DNA of 64,000 bases from an uncultured Spirochaetales bacterium (lineage in GTDB: Bacteria; Spirochaetota; Spirochaetia; Sphaerochaetales; Sphaerochaetaceae), in the NCBI GenBank assembly GCA_949285905.1, contig CASDZV010000051.1, positions 31,607 through 95,606 on the forward strand, in the 5' to 3' direction. The translations under genes and the position numbers were made by a program. Positions 44,697 to 53,212 of the stretch are shown here, one piece after another (within the stretch, counting starts at the first letter, position 1; each line of letters opens with the position of its first letter). The notes under the pieces are model-generated. The model saw only the letters and a program-made list of their open reading frames with translations. It was not told the origin of the DNA and did not search any database.

Positions 44697-45446
44697 TCAG
44701 TGCATTCTGAAATCATCGAAGACAAGACAGCTTGATTGTCTGTCCAGGAACAGTGCGCACTCTGTTCTCCTTCTGATTGATGCGGCAGGGGATGAGGGGG
44801 ATATGTCGTCGAAGATACAGGACGCCACAGCCTTTGCTTTTCTCTGGTCAGGGCATGCGCAGATGATGTGACGCGATGTGAGTATTTCGAATACAGACAT
44901 TGTGATAGCTTTTCCAGGAACCTCATCGATTGTGTTGAACCAGCCTTCTCCTACCTGCTGTCTTCTTGATCTTCTCTCAAGATCCACGGCGATGTAGGGA
45001 TTTCTTGTATCGAAATCCGCTGGTGGATCATTGAATGCCAGATGTCCGTTCTCGCCGATGCAGATGAAGACCACGTCCAGAGGGTATTCCTTCATAAGCT
45101 CGTTCATTTCCCTGAGTGTTGATTTGTAATCTGCTTTGCGTGAGATAGGATGGAATGATCCTATTGTTGGCAGATAATTAAGGAAGTTTTCCTTCAGGAA
45201 TGTCTCAGATGAGGCTTTATGCCCATCAGGCAGCCCTACAAACTCATCAAGCAGGAAGACATTGACCTTGTCCCACTCAAGCTCTTTTGTCCTGAGTGAA
45301 GAGAGCATTTCCAGCTGGCTGGAACCTGTGACGAATGCAATATTAGCTCTTCCGAGCTTTTCAATTGATGATTTGATGCAGTGCCTTCCAAGTGAGGCGG
45401 CCTGCTGTCCGAGTTCAATCTTGTTCTCGCAGATGGTGATACGCAT
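44697..45446 (-). CDS. Glucosamine-6-phosphate deaminase/isomerase family protein
   Basis: A 249-residue NagB-like protein. [11 protein letters not shown] and the active-site segment [16 protein letters not shown] are the family hallmarks for aldose-ketose isomerisation with deamination of amino-sugar phosphates. Paralogues in sugar operons may use other phosphosugars, so the substrate is open. It is divergent from the uxuA-gntR-uxuB operon, with a palindromic operator candidate inside its promoter, which suggests control by the GntR protein. ATG 45446 has GGAGAAAG upstream. Confidence 0.85.
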   Translation of the reverse strand: MRITICENKIELGQQAASLGRHCIKSSIEKLGRANIAFVTGSSQLEMLSSLRTKELEWDKVNVFLLDEFVGLPDGHKASSETFLKENFLNYLPTIGSFHPISRKADYKSTLREMNELMKEYPLDVVFICIGENGHLAFNDPPADFDTRNPYIAVDLERRSRRQQVGEGWFNTIDEVPGKAITMSVFEILTSRHIICACPDQRKAKAVASCIFDDISPSSPAASIRRRTECALFLDRQSSCLVFDDFRMH

Positions 45447-45465
45447 AAGCTTTCTCCTGACTGTG

Positions 45466-45494
45466 ACTATATTAACTTTGTTAATTTAGCACAA
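45466..45494 (-). promoter_or_regulatory. Promoter of nagB-like gene containing a palindromic operator candidate
   Basis: On the minus strand TTGTGC (45494-45489), 17-bp spacer and TATAGT (45471-45466). The perfect palindrome ATTAACTTTGTTAAT (45471-45485) fills most of the spacer, a classical repressor position. The linked GntR-family protein is the obvious candidate. Confidence 0.55.
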
Positions 45495-45584
45495 TGACAT
45501 ATTTTCTGCTTTACTTATAAGCGCGCATCGTCTAAAACACTAGTATATTAGAATAGAATAGTGGATAAAAGGAGTGGACAATCT

Positions 45585-46664
45585 ATGCAGATGACAATGA
45601 GGTGGTTTGGCGACAAGTTCGATTCCGTCAAACTCTGGCAGATCAGACAGGTTCCAGGTGTGACTGGAGTAATCACGACACTATATGATATCCCGGCGGG
45701 AGAACTATGGCCGATTGAGCGCATCCAGGCACTGAAGAAAGAAGTGGAAGATGCAGGGCTTACGATTGCAGGTATCGAAAGCGTGAATATTCATGATGAC
45801 ATCAAGATCGGCAAGCCATCTAGAGATAAGTATATCGAGAATTACATCCAGACACTGGAGAATCTCGCCAAGTGTGATATCAAGCTGGTGTGCTATAACT
45901 TCATGCCTGTCTTTGACTGGACACGCACAGATCTGGCTAAGATGCGCCCGGATGGGGCAACTGTTCTTGCTTATGATCAGAAGGTTGTCGATTCAATTGA
46001 TCCTCAGACATTCTTCGATCAGACCAATGACAATTCCAACGGATATGTGATGCCGGGCTGGGAGCCGGAGAGACTTTCAAAGGTCAAGGAGCTTTTTGAG
46101 GCTTATAAGGATGTCGATGAGGAGACACTCTTCAATAATCTTGTTTACTTCCTGAAAGCTATCCAGCCAGTATGTGAGAAGTATGGCATCAAGATGGCTA
46201 TCCACCCGGACGATCCGGCTTGGCCTGTATTCGGACTTCCGAGAATCATCACATCCAAGGAGAAGATTCTCCGCGTCATGAAAGCTGTTGATTCCCCGTT
46301 CAATGGACTTACATTCTGTGCCGGATCATTTGGTTCCAATCCGAACAATGATCTTCCTGGAATCATCCGTGCGCTTCCTGGGCGCATTCATTTCGCCCAT
46401 GTAAGAAACCTCCATCATTTCGCACCTGGTGTATTCGAGGAGGCTGCCCATCTCTCGTCCGATGGATCTTTTGACCTCTATGAGATGGTCCGCGCACTTT
46501 ATGAGACAGGTTTCGATGGTCCTATCAGACCGGATCATGGAAGAGCAATCTGGGGAGAGGTTTCAATGCCTGGCTATGGACTCTATGACAGAGCTCTTGG
46601 CGCTGAATATATCCTCGGTCTGTGGGAAGCTGTGGAGAAGAGTGAGAAGAGGCTTGGTAAATGA
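45585..46664 (+). CDS. uxuA: Mannonate dehydratase
   Basis: A 359-residue UxuA that dehydrates D-mannonate to 2-keto-3-deoxygluconate in glucuronate breakdown. Family segments: MTMRWFGDKFDSVKLWQIRQ, GIESVNIHDDIK, AIHPDDPAWPVFGLPRI, and PDHGRAIWGE near the end. ATG 45585 was chosen with AAAGGAG 10-13 bases before it. The stop overlaps gntR by 4 bp. Confidence 0.96.
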   Translation: MQMTMRWFGDKFDSVKLWQIRQVPGVTGVITTLYDIPAGELWPIERIQALKKEVEDAGLTIAGIESVNIHDDIKIGKPSRDKYIENYIQTLENLAKCDIKLVCYNFMPVFDWTRTDLAKMRPDGATVLAYDQKVVDSIDPQTFFDQTNDNSNGYVMPGWEPERLSKVKELFEAYKDVDEETLFNNLVYFLKAIQPVCEKYGIKMAIHPDDPAWPVFGLPRIITSKEKILRVMKAVDSPFNGLTFCAGSFGSNPNNDLPGIIRALPGRIHFAHVRNLHHFAPGVFEEAAHLSSDGSFDLYEMVRALYETGFDGPIRPDHGRAIWGEVSMPGYGLYDRALGAEYILGLWEAVEKSEKRLGK

Positions 46665-47335
46665 GACGCACTTCAAGTGAGACAATCTATGACGATCTCA
46701 AAGATGATATCATCTTCCTTCGTCTGAAACCGGGAGAGGAGATTTCCCAGGATGCGATATCCGAGAAATTCGATGTTTCCCGTTCTCCTGTGCGCGACGC
46801 GCTTATGCGTCTGCGCTCAGAGGGGCTTGTCGTCATGCGCCCTCAGCGCGGTTGCTGGGTGTCTAAGATTGATATTTCACGTGTGGATGATGAGTGCTTC
46901 TTCCGCCTTGCGCTTGAGAAGAGCGTCATTGACCGCTACAGGGAATTCATGAAGGCATCTGATATCACGAGACTGGAGTATTTCATTGCTCTGCAGAAAG
47001 AAGCAGCTGCTGCAACGGACGCAGTTGCTTTCTATAACGCAGATGATGACATGCATTCCATATTCTTCGAGGCAACAGGACTGACACGTATCTGGCAGCT
47101 TATTCTCAGGGAGACAGGAAACCATCGCAGAATGAGAATTCTCAGCATGGGGTCGCGGGATGTGCTTGAAAAGAATATCGCGCAGCATGAGGAGCTTGTC
47201 CAGGCTCTGAGGCTCAAGGATTTCCCGCTTGCTGTGACACTGGAGACAGAGCATCTCTCGAAGCTTAAGTATGAGACAGATGTGATTATTGAATCGCACC
47301 CGGAGTATTTCACGAACAGGAAAGCGGATGCCTGA
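46661..47335 (+). CDS. GntR-family (FadR/FCD) regulator
   Basis: A 224-residue regulator with an N-terminal winged helix (EKFDVSRSPVRDALMRLRSEGLV is its recognition region, residues about 32-54) and an all-helical FCD ligand domain with metal-type His/Asp residues (DDDMHSIFFEATG). It lies between uxuA and uxuB and very likely represses the hexuronate genes until a pathway intermediate binds. ATGA overlap with uxuA. Confidence 0.92.
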   Translation: MRRTSSETIYDDLKDDIIFLRLKPGEEISQDAISEKFDVSRSPVRDALMRLRSEGLVVMRPQRGCWVSKIDISRVDDECFFRLALEKSVIDRYREFMKASDITRLEYFIALQKEAAAATDAVAFYNADDDMHSIFFEATGLTRIWQLILRETGNHRRMRILSMGSRDVLEKNIAQHEELVQALRLKDFPLAVTLETEHLSKLKYETDVIIESHPEYFTNRKADA

Positions 47336-47339
47336 TTAC

Positions 47340-47359
47340 AAGGTGGGATTCCCCACCTT
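47340..47359 (+). promoter_or_regulatory. Intra-operon hairpin between gntR and uxuB
   Basis: Perfect 8-bp stem AAGGTGGG/CCCACCTT with 4-base loop ATTC, four bases after the gntR stop and just before the uxuB ribosome binding site. There is no T-run. Confidence 0.65.
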
Positions 47360-47371
47360 ATGGAGGAAAAC

Positions 47372-48976
47372 ATGAAACTCAGCAACGAGGGGCTGAAATG
47401 CTCCTCTTGGAAGGAAAAGGGCTACAAGCTCTTTGATTATGATCGCAATGAGCTGGTCAGAAAGACACATGATGCCCCTGTCTGGGTGCATTTTGGAGCA
47501 GGAAACATCTTCAGAGGTTTCCCGGCAAGACTTCAGCAGGAACTGATTGAGAAAGGACTGGCAGATAAAGGTATTATCGTCGGTGAGGGCTTCGATTACG
47601 AAATCATCAGCGATATCTACAACAAGTATGACAATCTCACGCTGCTTGTGACTCTTAAGGCAGATGGTTCTATCGATAAAGAAGCAGTAGGAACTGTAAC
47701 AGAGGCCTATCCTTGTGATTACACTCCCTCTGATGCCTGGAACCGTTTCAAGGAAATCTTCTCATCCCCATCCCTGCAGATGATTTCTTTCACAATTACA
47801 GAGAAGGGCTATGCACTCAAGAGTCCTGCCGGAGAGTATTTCCCTGGCTATGTGAAAGATTTCGAGGCAGGTCCTGGCAAGGGATCGATGTTCCTTTCAC
47901 GCCTCACGGAGCTGCTTCTCTGCCGTTACAATGCAGGTAAACTTCCACTTGCGGTTGTCTCGATGGATAACTGTTCACACAATGGAGAGAAGATTGAAGC
48001 TGCTATCACATCAATTGCTGCAGAATGGGTGAGGAGAGGCTATGTAGAGCAGGGTTTTGCAGATTACATCGCTTCTGACAAGGTCTCGTTCCCATGGTCG
48101 ATGATTGACAAAATCACACCGCGTCCGGACGCAAGCGTAGCCGGAATGCTTGCATCTGATGGTTATGAGGACACAGATGTCGTGGTCACATCAAAGCATA
48201 CCTACATTGCGTCGTTTGTGAATGCTGAAGAGTGTGAATATCTTGTCATCGAGGATGATTTCCCCAATGGGCGTCCAGCTCTCGAGAATGCAGGTGTTTA
48301 TTTCACGGACCGCGAGACAGTGAACAAAGTCGAGAAAATGAAGGTCTGCACATGTCTCAATCCTCTTCACACAGCGCTTGCTGTATTCGGCTGTCTTCTC
48401 GGTTATACGCTCATCTCCAAAGAGATGAAGGACGAAGATCTTGTGAAGCTTGTGAAGACAATCGGCTATACAGAAGGGCTGCCGGTTGTAGTTGATCCTG
48501 GCATCATCGATCCGAAGAAGTTCATCGATGAGGTCGTGAATGTCCGCATTCCTAATCCGTTCATGCCGGACACGCCGCAGCGTATCGCTACAGATACCTC
48601 TCAGAAGCTTTCAATCCGCTTCGGTGAGACAATCAAAGCGTATTGCGCATCTTCTGAGCTTGATGTCAGGAACCTCAAATGCATCCCGCTTGTCTTCGCA
48701 GCATGGCTGAGGTACGTCATGGGTACAGATGATGAGGGCAATGCATTCGAACCATCTGCAGATCCTCTTCTTGACTATGCACGTGAAGCTCTCAGCGGCA
48801 TCACGCTCGGATATACAGGAAGCCTTGATCAGCTCCATGAGATTCTTTCGAACCAGAAGATTTTCGGTGTGAATCTTTATGATGTCGGGCTTGCCGATCT
48901 TGTACTTGAATATTTCAAGAGCATGATTGCAGGTCCTGGTGCTGTCAGAGCTACACTCAAGCGCGTCGTTGGCTGA
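47372..48976 (+). CDS. uxuB: Fructuronate reductase / mannitol dehydrogenase family oxidoreductase
   Basis: A 534-residue NAD-dependent polyol dehydrogenase with the Rossmann motif VWVHFGAGNIFRGF and SMDNCSHNGEKI, typical of UxuB/MtlD-type enzymes. Next to uxuA it should reduce D-fructuronate to D-mannonate. The start was set at ATG 47372, which has GGAGG directly upstream (itself part of an earlier in-frame ATG at 47360). Confidence 0.92.
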   Translation: MKLSNEGLKCSSWKEKGYKLFDYDRNELVRKTHDAPVWVHFGAGNIFRGFPARLQQELIEKGLADKGIIVGEGFDYEIISDIYNKYDNLTLLVTLKADGSIDKEAVGTVTEAYPCDYTPSDAWNRFKEIFSSPSLQMISFTITEKGYALKSPAGEYFPGYVKDFEAGPGKGSMFLSRLTELLLCRYNAGKLPLAVVSMDNCSHNGEKIEAAITSIAAEWVRRGYVEQGFADYIASDKVSFPWSMIDKITPRPDASVAGMLASDGYEDTDVVVTSKHTYIASFVNAEECEYLVIEDDFPNGRPALENAGVYFTDRETVNKVEKMKVCTCLNPLHTALAVFGCLLGYTLISKEMKDEDLVKLVKTIGYTEGLPVVVDPGIIDPKKFIDEVVNVRIPNPFMPDTPQRIATDTSQKLSIRFGETIKAYCASSELDVRNLKCIPLVFAAWLRYVMGTDDEGNAFEPSADPLLDYAREALSGITLGYTGSLDQLHEILSNQKIFGVNLYDVGLADLVLEYFKSMIAGPGAVRATLKRVVG

Positions 48977-48981
48977 TGTAC

Positions 48982-49001
48982 TGCCCCCTGCAGAGGGGGC
49001 A
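48982..49001 (+). promoter_or_regulatory. Hairpin that masks the yitT ribosome binding site
   Basis: Perfect 8-bp stem TGCCCCCT/AGGGGGCA with 4-base loop GCAG. The right arm AGGGGG is the only Shine-Dalgarno-like sequence before the yitT ATG at 49007. Folding would hide it. Confidence 0.6.
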
Positions 49002-49006
49002 CAGTT

Positions 49007-49915
49007 ATGTATATGAAAAAGAAGAATTTCCTTTTCGGCAGGGTCAGTGATTATCTCTACCTTGCCATCGGCCCTGCAGTTGCGGCAACAGCTGCCGCAT
49101 TGTTCTATACACCGGCACGTATCACCGGAGGTGGTGCGACAGGTGTTGGAACGATATTCTATTATCTCTTCGGCTTTGATCAGGGTATTGTCATGATGTG
49201 CGTCAACATCCCGCTTATCCTCCTTGGAATGAAGGTCTTCGGGTGGCGCTATGGTATCAAGACTCTTATCGGTTCCATGCTTCTCTCAATCTGGACGACT
49301 ATAATAGGCAGGGTTACGGAGTATCAGGGGGTGCTTGATACTTCCAATGATATCAACATACTCCTCTCTGCAATCTACGGTGGTGTGCTGATGGGTGTTG
49401 GCATCGGGCTTACAATGAAGAGCGGATGCAATACAGGAGGCACAGATATTGTTGCACAGGTCATTGCGCATTACTTCCCTGTATCTGTTGGAAGCGTGGA
49501 GTTCATCTTCAATGCAGTTGTCGTTTCCTGTGGCGGTATATTCCTCGGTCTTCAGCCAATGCTTTTTGCAATTATCGCGATGTATCTCTCATCGCAGCTC
49601 GTGAATTTCGTTGTGATGAATTTCGGTACTAAGCTTGCGAAATCCGTATACATCTTCTCAGATGAGCACACGCCAGAGATTTCCCGTCGTGTCATAGCCG
49701 AACTGCACCATGGAGGCACGACATTCCATGGAACTGGAATCTATACCTCCAAGACGCGCCTGATGCTCCTGGTCATTGTGCCAAACAACCAGATGAATGC
49801 CATCATGAAAATCATCCATGATGAAGATCCGAAGGCATTCGTCTTTGTCACTGAGGCTTATGAGGTTCTCGGGCGTGGCTTTGTGCCTCTGAAGAAAGCT
49901 GCGGATAAGGATTAA
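49007..49915 (+). CDS. YitT-family membrane protein (DUF161/DUF2179)
   Basis: A 302-residue protein with about five or six membrane helices carrying [10 protein letters not shown] and [13 protein letters not shown], the paired glycine-rich motifs of the YitT/DUF161 family, and a soluble C-terminal DUF2179 domain ([17 protein letters not shown]). Its transport substrate is unknown; position behind uxuB is the only hint. The start may be ATG 49007 or 49013. Its stop codon overlaps the convergent trpB stop by 4 bp. Confidence 0.9.
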   Translation: MYMKKKNFLFGRVSDYLYLAIGPAVAATAAALFYTPARITGGGATGVGTIFYYLFGFDQGIVMMCVNIPLILLGMKVFGWRYGIKTLIGSMLLSIWTTIIGRVTEYQGVLDTSNDINILLSAIYGGVLMGVGIGLTMKSGCNTGGTDIVAQVIAHYFPVSVGSVEFIFNAVVVSCGGIFLGLQPMLFAIIAMYLSSQLVNFVVMNFGTKLAKSVYIFSDEHTPEISRRVIAELHHGGTTFHGTGIYTSKTRLMLLVIVPNNQMNAIMKIIHDEDPKAFVFVTEAYEVLGRGFVPLKKAADKD

Positions 49916-51201
49916 TTCCTCTCGCCGCCAATGTGCTTCAGGAACTCATCATAGCCGTCCTTGAGCGTCTCCTCAGGCTCATACTCTTCCAGAGGATAGT
50001 GCTCCATGACGAAGTCTATATCCTTGTCGCCTCTGCCTGAGAGGTTGACGAGGATTTTCTTTCCCTTGCCAAGCTCCTTTGCGAGCTTCACTGCATATGC
50101 GACAGCATGCGAGGATTCGAGTGCAGGGATGATTCCCTCCATGCGTGAAAGGGCGTAGAAGGCTTCGACAGCTTCCCTGTCTGTGGCTGTTGTGTAATTT
50201 ACGCGCCCGATAGAATGAAGGTAACTGTGCTGAGGACCGACTCCAGGATAGTCTAAGCCTGAGGCGATAGAGTAGACAGGAAGCGGTTCTCCGTCCTTGT
50301 CCTGCAGCACAAGTGACTTGAAACCATGAAGAATACCTACTGTTCCTTTCTGGATTGTCGCCGCATGCTTTCCTGTCTCAAGCCCTTTTCCCGCAGGTTC
50401 CACGCCATAGAGAGCGACATCTTTATCGTCGAGGAATGCGGAGAACATGCCCATTGCATTGGAGCCTCCACCGACACACGCAACGATTGCATCTGGCAGT
50501 GAGCCTGCGTAGCTCATCATCTGTTCTCTTGCCTCCATGCCTATGATTGACTGGAAGTCGCGTACCATCATCGGAAATGGATGAGGTCCCACAACCGATC
50601 CGATGCAGTAAATCTGAGTGACAGGATCCTTGAGATAAGCCTCAAACGCAGCATCTACAGCATCTTTAAGGGATTTAGTTCCCCGTGTTACTGATATGAC
50701 ACGTGCGCCGAGAACTTTCATCCTGGAGACGTTGGGTGCTTCTTTCTTCACGTCAATCTCACCCATATAGATATCGCACTCGAGACCGAGAAGGGCTGCC
50801 GCAGTTGCCAGTGCTACACCATGCTGTCCGGCACCTGTTTCAGCGATGACTTTCTTCTTGCCCATATGCTTTGCAAGAAGTGCCTCTCCCAGACAGTGGT
50901 TGATCTTGTGTGCGCCTGTATGATTCAGATCCTCTCTCTTGAGATAAATCTCTGCGCCTCCTGCTGCGACTGAAAGTCTCTTTGCGTGGTAAACAGGACT
51001 GGGGCGTCCTGTAAAATGCTCGTTCAGCTCCTTGAGTTCCTTTATGAATTCCGGATCTCTGGATATCTCCTCATATGCCTTCTCGACATCCTCCATTACT
51101 TTCTCAAGCTCTGGGGGAAGGTATGAGCCGCCATATTCTCCGAAATAGCCTTTGCTGTCTGGAAGATTCTCTGTATTTATTCCCTTAGTTACAAGATTCA
51201 T
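49912..51201 (-). CDS. trpB: Tryptophan synthase beta chain
   Basis: A 429-residue TrpB that joins indole and serine. The PLP lysine is in [20 protein letters not shown], the phosphate-binding loop in [10 protein letters not shown], and the catalytic Glu region in [11 protein letters not shown]. No trpA or other trp genes are adjacent, so it is a stand-alone copy that may salvage indole. ATG 51201 follows AAAGGAG. A large dyad precedes it. Confidence 0.96.
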   Translation of the reverse strand: MNLVTKGINTENLPDSKGYFGEYGGSYLPPELEKVMEDVEKAYEEISRDPEFIKELKELNEHFTGRPSPVYHAKRLSVAAGGAEIYLKREDLNHTGAHKINHCLGEALLAKHMGKKKVIAETGAGQHGVALATAAALLGLECDIYMGEIDVKKEAPNVSRMKVLGARVISVTRGTKSLKDAVDAAFEAYLKDPVTQIYCIGSVVGPHPFPMMVRDFQSIIGMEAREQMMSYAGSLPDAIVACVGGGSNAMGMFSAFLDDKDVALYGVEPAGKGLETGKHAATIQKGTVGILHGFKSLVLQDKDGEPLPVYSIASGLDYPGVGPQHSYLHSIGRVNYTTATDREAVEAFYALSRMEGIIPALESSHAVAYAVKLAKELGKGKKILVNLSGRGDKDIDFVMEHYPLEEYEPEETLKDGYDEFLKHIGGERN

Positions 51202-51213
51202 ATTGCACTCCTT

Positions 51214-51251
51214 TGTTTCTTTATATAGCAACATTACTATACAAAGAAACA
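51214..51251. promoter_or_regulatory. Large imperfect dyad upstream of trpB
   Basis: Arms TGTTTCTTTATATAG (51214-51228) and CTATACAAAGAAACA (51237-51251) pair at 14 of 15 positions, with an 8-base centre. It lies between the AlkD-like stop and the trpB ribosome binding site. It could be an operator or an RNA hairpin; no T-run follows. Confidence 0.55.
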
Positions 51252-51256
51252 GAATG

Positions 51257-51868
51257 TCAATACCTTCTTGAATCTCTCAGTTTCTGCAATGCTCTCTTTT
51301 TGGTCGCAGGGGATACTTTCCCGAGAAAGATGGATGCGCTCTTGTCATCAATGATGAAGAATGAAAGTGCCCATGCAACAGCCATGGAGATGTAGTATTC
51401 ATCGCTGTCAGCTGCTGTGATTGCTGTGAGTATCTCATCTTTCTTTTCAGGGTAATACTTCCTTAGTGACATAAGCGTTACAATCCCGAGCCTTCGAGGC
51501 ATCGTCCTTGTGTCATATAAAAGCGACACAAAATACTGATAGACATCTTCGAGTTCTGTTTTTCCAGGTTTGATGGAAGAGGCGAGAGTGTCCACTTCGT
51601 CCCATGTGGACAGAAGCGGCAGGTGCTTTGTGATAAGCTCTTTCTTCTCAGCAAAAGGAATCTTTCTGGATGCAATCCAGAAACCCTTGAGAAGAACATC
51701 TTCGTGATATCTGATTGTGAATGTGAAATCATCAATATTCTTGGCAAGCTTCCTAAGAACCGGAATCCTGATGCCGATGTAAGGCAGGTCGTGGTTCTTC
51801 GAAAGCTTTGCTGAAAAAGATGCGTACTCTTTGTCTATATATGGTGCAAAGAGTGTGTCAGTATCCAT
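51257..51868 (-). CDS. DNA alkylation repair (AlkD-like HEAT) protein
   Basis: A 203-residue all-helical protein of the AlkC/AlkD glycosylase superfamily, with [12 protein letters not shown], the conserved [12 protein letters not shown] and a run of HEAT-like helices ([10 protein letters not shown]). Members excise alkylated bases; others are inactive, so catalysis is not certain. The start was set at ATG 51868 (GAGGA close upstream), overlapping the LUD gene end by 11 bp. Confidence 0.82.
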   Translation of the reverse strand: MDTDTLFAPYIDKEYASFSAKLSKNHDLPYIGIRIPVLRKLAKNIDDFTFTIRYHEDVLLKGFWIASRKIPFAEKKELITKHLPLLSTWDEVDTLASSIKPGKTELEDVYQYFVSLLYDTRTMPRRLGIVTLMSLRKYYPEKKDEILTAITAADSDEYYISMAVAWALSFFIIDDKSASIFLGKVSPATKKRALQKLRDSRRY

Positions 51869-52493
51869 ATTCCTCGCCGACAATGATCACAGTAATGCGT
51901 CCTTTTACTGTCTGCCGTGCGAAGATGACAGAATTAGCGCAGACTCTTCCATCTGCTGTACATCCCAGCGCGGAGAGATGCCGTTCATCAAAGTATGGCG
52001 AGACGCAGTGGCCAAGCTTTGTGCATGGTGTGTCTTTTTCAAGTCTCAGACAGTTTGGTGGTGCTGCTTTTGTCTTCACTCTCTCCACAGCTGCTCTGAG
52101 GTCGAGGACAATCTTGTTGATTCCTGCAACGACAATGACATGATCGGGTCCGAAAAGCATTGCAGAGACTCTGTTCCCCCTTCCGTCGACTTCATAAATC
52201 TCACCGTGCATCGTCACTGCATTGGCTGAGGCAAGATAGTACTCTGCTTTATAGGCATCGCGGCGCTCCGCTATGTACTCTGTCTTCTCCTTCAGATATG
52301 CTGTTATCCCGGTCTCGGCAAGTGTTTCAGAGCCCCCTGTTGCTGTGACAGCGCCTTCTGGTACCAAGGACTTTATAAGATTGATAAGCTCAGCTTTGTC
52401 ATTTACGAATGCGGCGTTGAATCCGTTCTCCTCTAGATTTTCAAGTGTTTCCTTGATAATGCCATTCATGGCTTTCTTCTGATTTGCATCCAT
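51858..52493 (-). CDS. LUD-domain protein (LutC/DUF162 type)
   Basis: A 211-residue protein with the LUD features ATGGSETLAETGITAYL, YYLASANAVTMHGEI and FGPDHVIVVAGINKIV, then a Cys-rich end (CTKLGHC) typical of the stand-alone DUF162 group. LutC is part of the lactate oxidation complex; stand-alone members have unknown roles. The ATG 52493 has no Shine-Dalgarno; TATTAT lies six bases upstream. The divergent HAD gene starts only 14 bp away. Confidence 0.85.
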   Translation of the reverse strand: MDANQKKAMNGIIKETLENLEENGFNAAFVNDKAELINLIKSLVPEGAVTATGGSETLAETGITAYLKEKTEYIAERRDAYKAEYYLASANAVTMHGEIYEVDGRGNRVSAMLFGPDHVIVVAGINKIVLDLRAAVERVKTKAAPPNCLRLEKDTPCTKLGHCVSPYFDERHLSALGCTADGRVCANSVIFARQTVKGRITVIIVGEEYGY

Positions 52494-52499
52494 GCCATG

Positions 52500-52505
52500 A
52501 TAATA
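52500..52505 (-). promoter_or_regulatory. -10 box candidate of the LUD gene
   Basis: TATTAT on the minus strand, six bases before the ATG. No convincing -35 is seen, so this is only a candidate. Confidence 0.35.
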
Positions 52506-52507
52506 CC

Positions 52508-53167
52508 ATGAAACTCTCATCCATCGTTAAAGGAAAAACAGCTTTTCTCTTCGATTTCGACGGTGTCGTTACAGACAGCGAACCTTATGCATTCCAGACG
52601 CTCAGAACCCTTGTGCATGAACATTATGGTATCGCCATTGATGATGAGGACATCGCATTCACTATCGGGATGGACGTCTGCGGGACGGCTGCCGCAGTAA
52701 GCCGGAAGTATTCAATAAGCCTCTCTGGTGATGAGCTTGCCGCACTTCTCTCTGCATATCCCGATTACTACACTGAGTATGAAGGGATACGGCCATTTCC
52801 TTATATTCCGGAACTCTTCCGGAAACTGAAAGAGGATGGGAAGAGAATAGCGATAGTCTCCTCAACCCATAGCTCTCATCTTGAGGCTGCTTTGGAGAGG
52901 ATGGGGCTTCTGAGTTATCCTGACCTGATAATAGGCGGCGATCTTGTTGAGAATCATAAGCCTGATCCAGAGCCATATCTGAAGGCAATGGGCCTTCTTG
53001 GTGAGAGTGCAGATACTTCAATAGCAATCGAAGACTCGCCAGTTGGAATAACATCAGCAAAGAGGGCAGGGCTTTCCGTACTGGCTTATGCCGGATCTGC
53101 AGTGAGACAGAACACTGAATGCGCTGATGCGGTAATCAGCGATTACGCTGAACTTCTCAATGCATGA
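52508..53167 (+). CDS. HAD-family phosphatase (beta-phosphoglucomutase-like)
   Basis: A 219-residue HAD hydrolase, subfamily IA. Motif I DFDGVVTDSEP (nucleophile first Asp), motif II SST, motif III Lys in ENHKPDPEPY and motif IV IEDSPVGI are all present, with a helical cap between I and II. It resembles beta-phosphoglucomutases and sugar phosphatases; the substrate is unknown. ATG 52508 was preferred to a longer frame from 52484, which would overlap the divergent LUD gene. Confidence 0.9.
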   Translation: MKLSSIVKGKTAFLFDFDGVVTDSEPYAFQTLRTLVHEHYGIAIDDEDIAFTIGMDVCGTAAAVSRKYSISLSGDELAALLSAYPDYYTEYEGIRPFPYIPELFRKLKEDGKRIAIVSSTHSSHLEAALERMGLLSYPDLIIGGDLVENHKPDPEPYLKAMGLLGESADTSIAIEDSPVGITSAKRAGLSVLAYAGSAVRQNTECADAVISDYAELLNA

Positions 53168-53195
53168 AAAAAGGGAACCCCGGATTGAGGTTCCC
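53167..53195 (-). terminator. Intrinsic terminator of the TRAP transporter operon
   Basis: Stem GGGAACC (53173-53179) with GGTTCCC (53189-53195), 9-base loop. In the leftward RNA it is followed by six U (53172-53167). It lies between convergent genes. Confidence 0.85.
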
Positions 53196-53212
53196 AGTTG
53201 TCTCTGCTGTTT

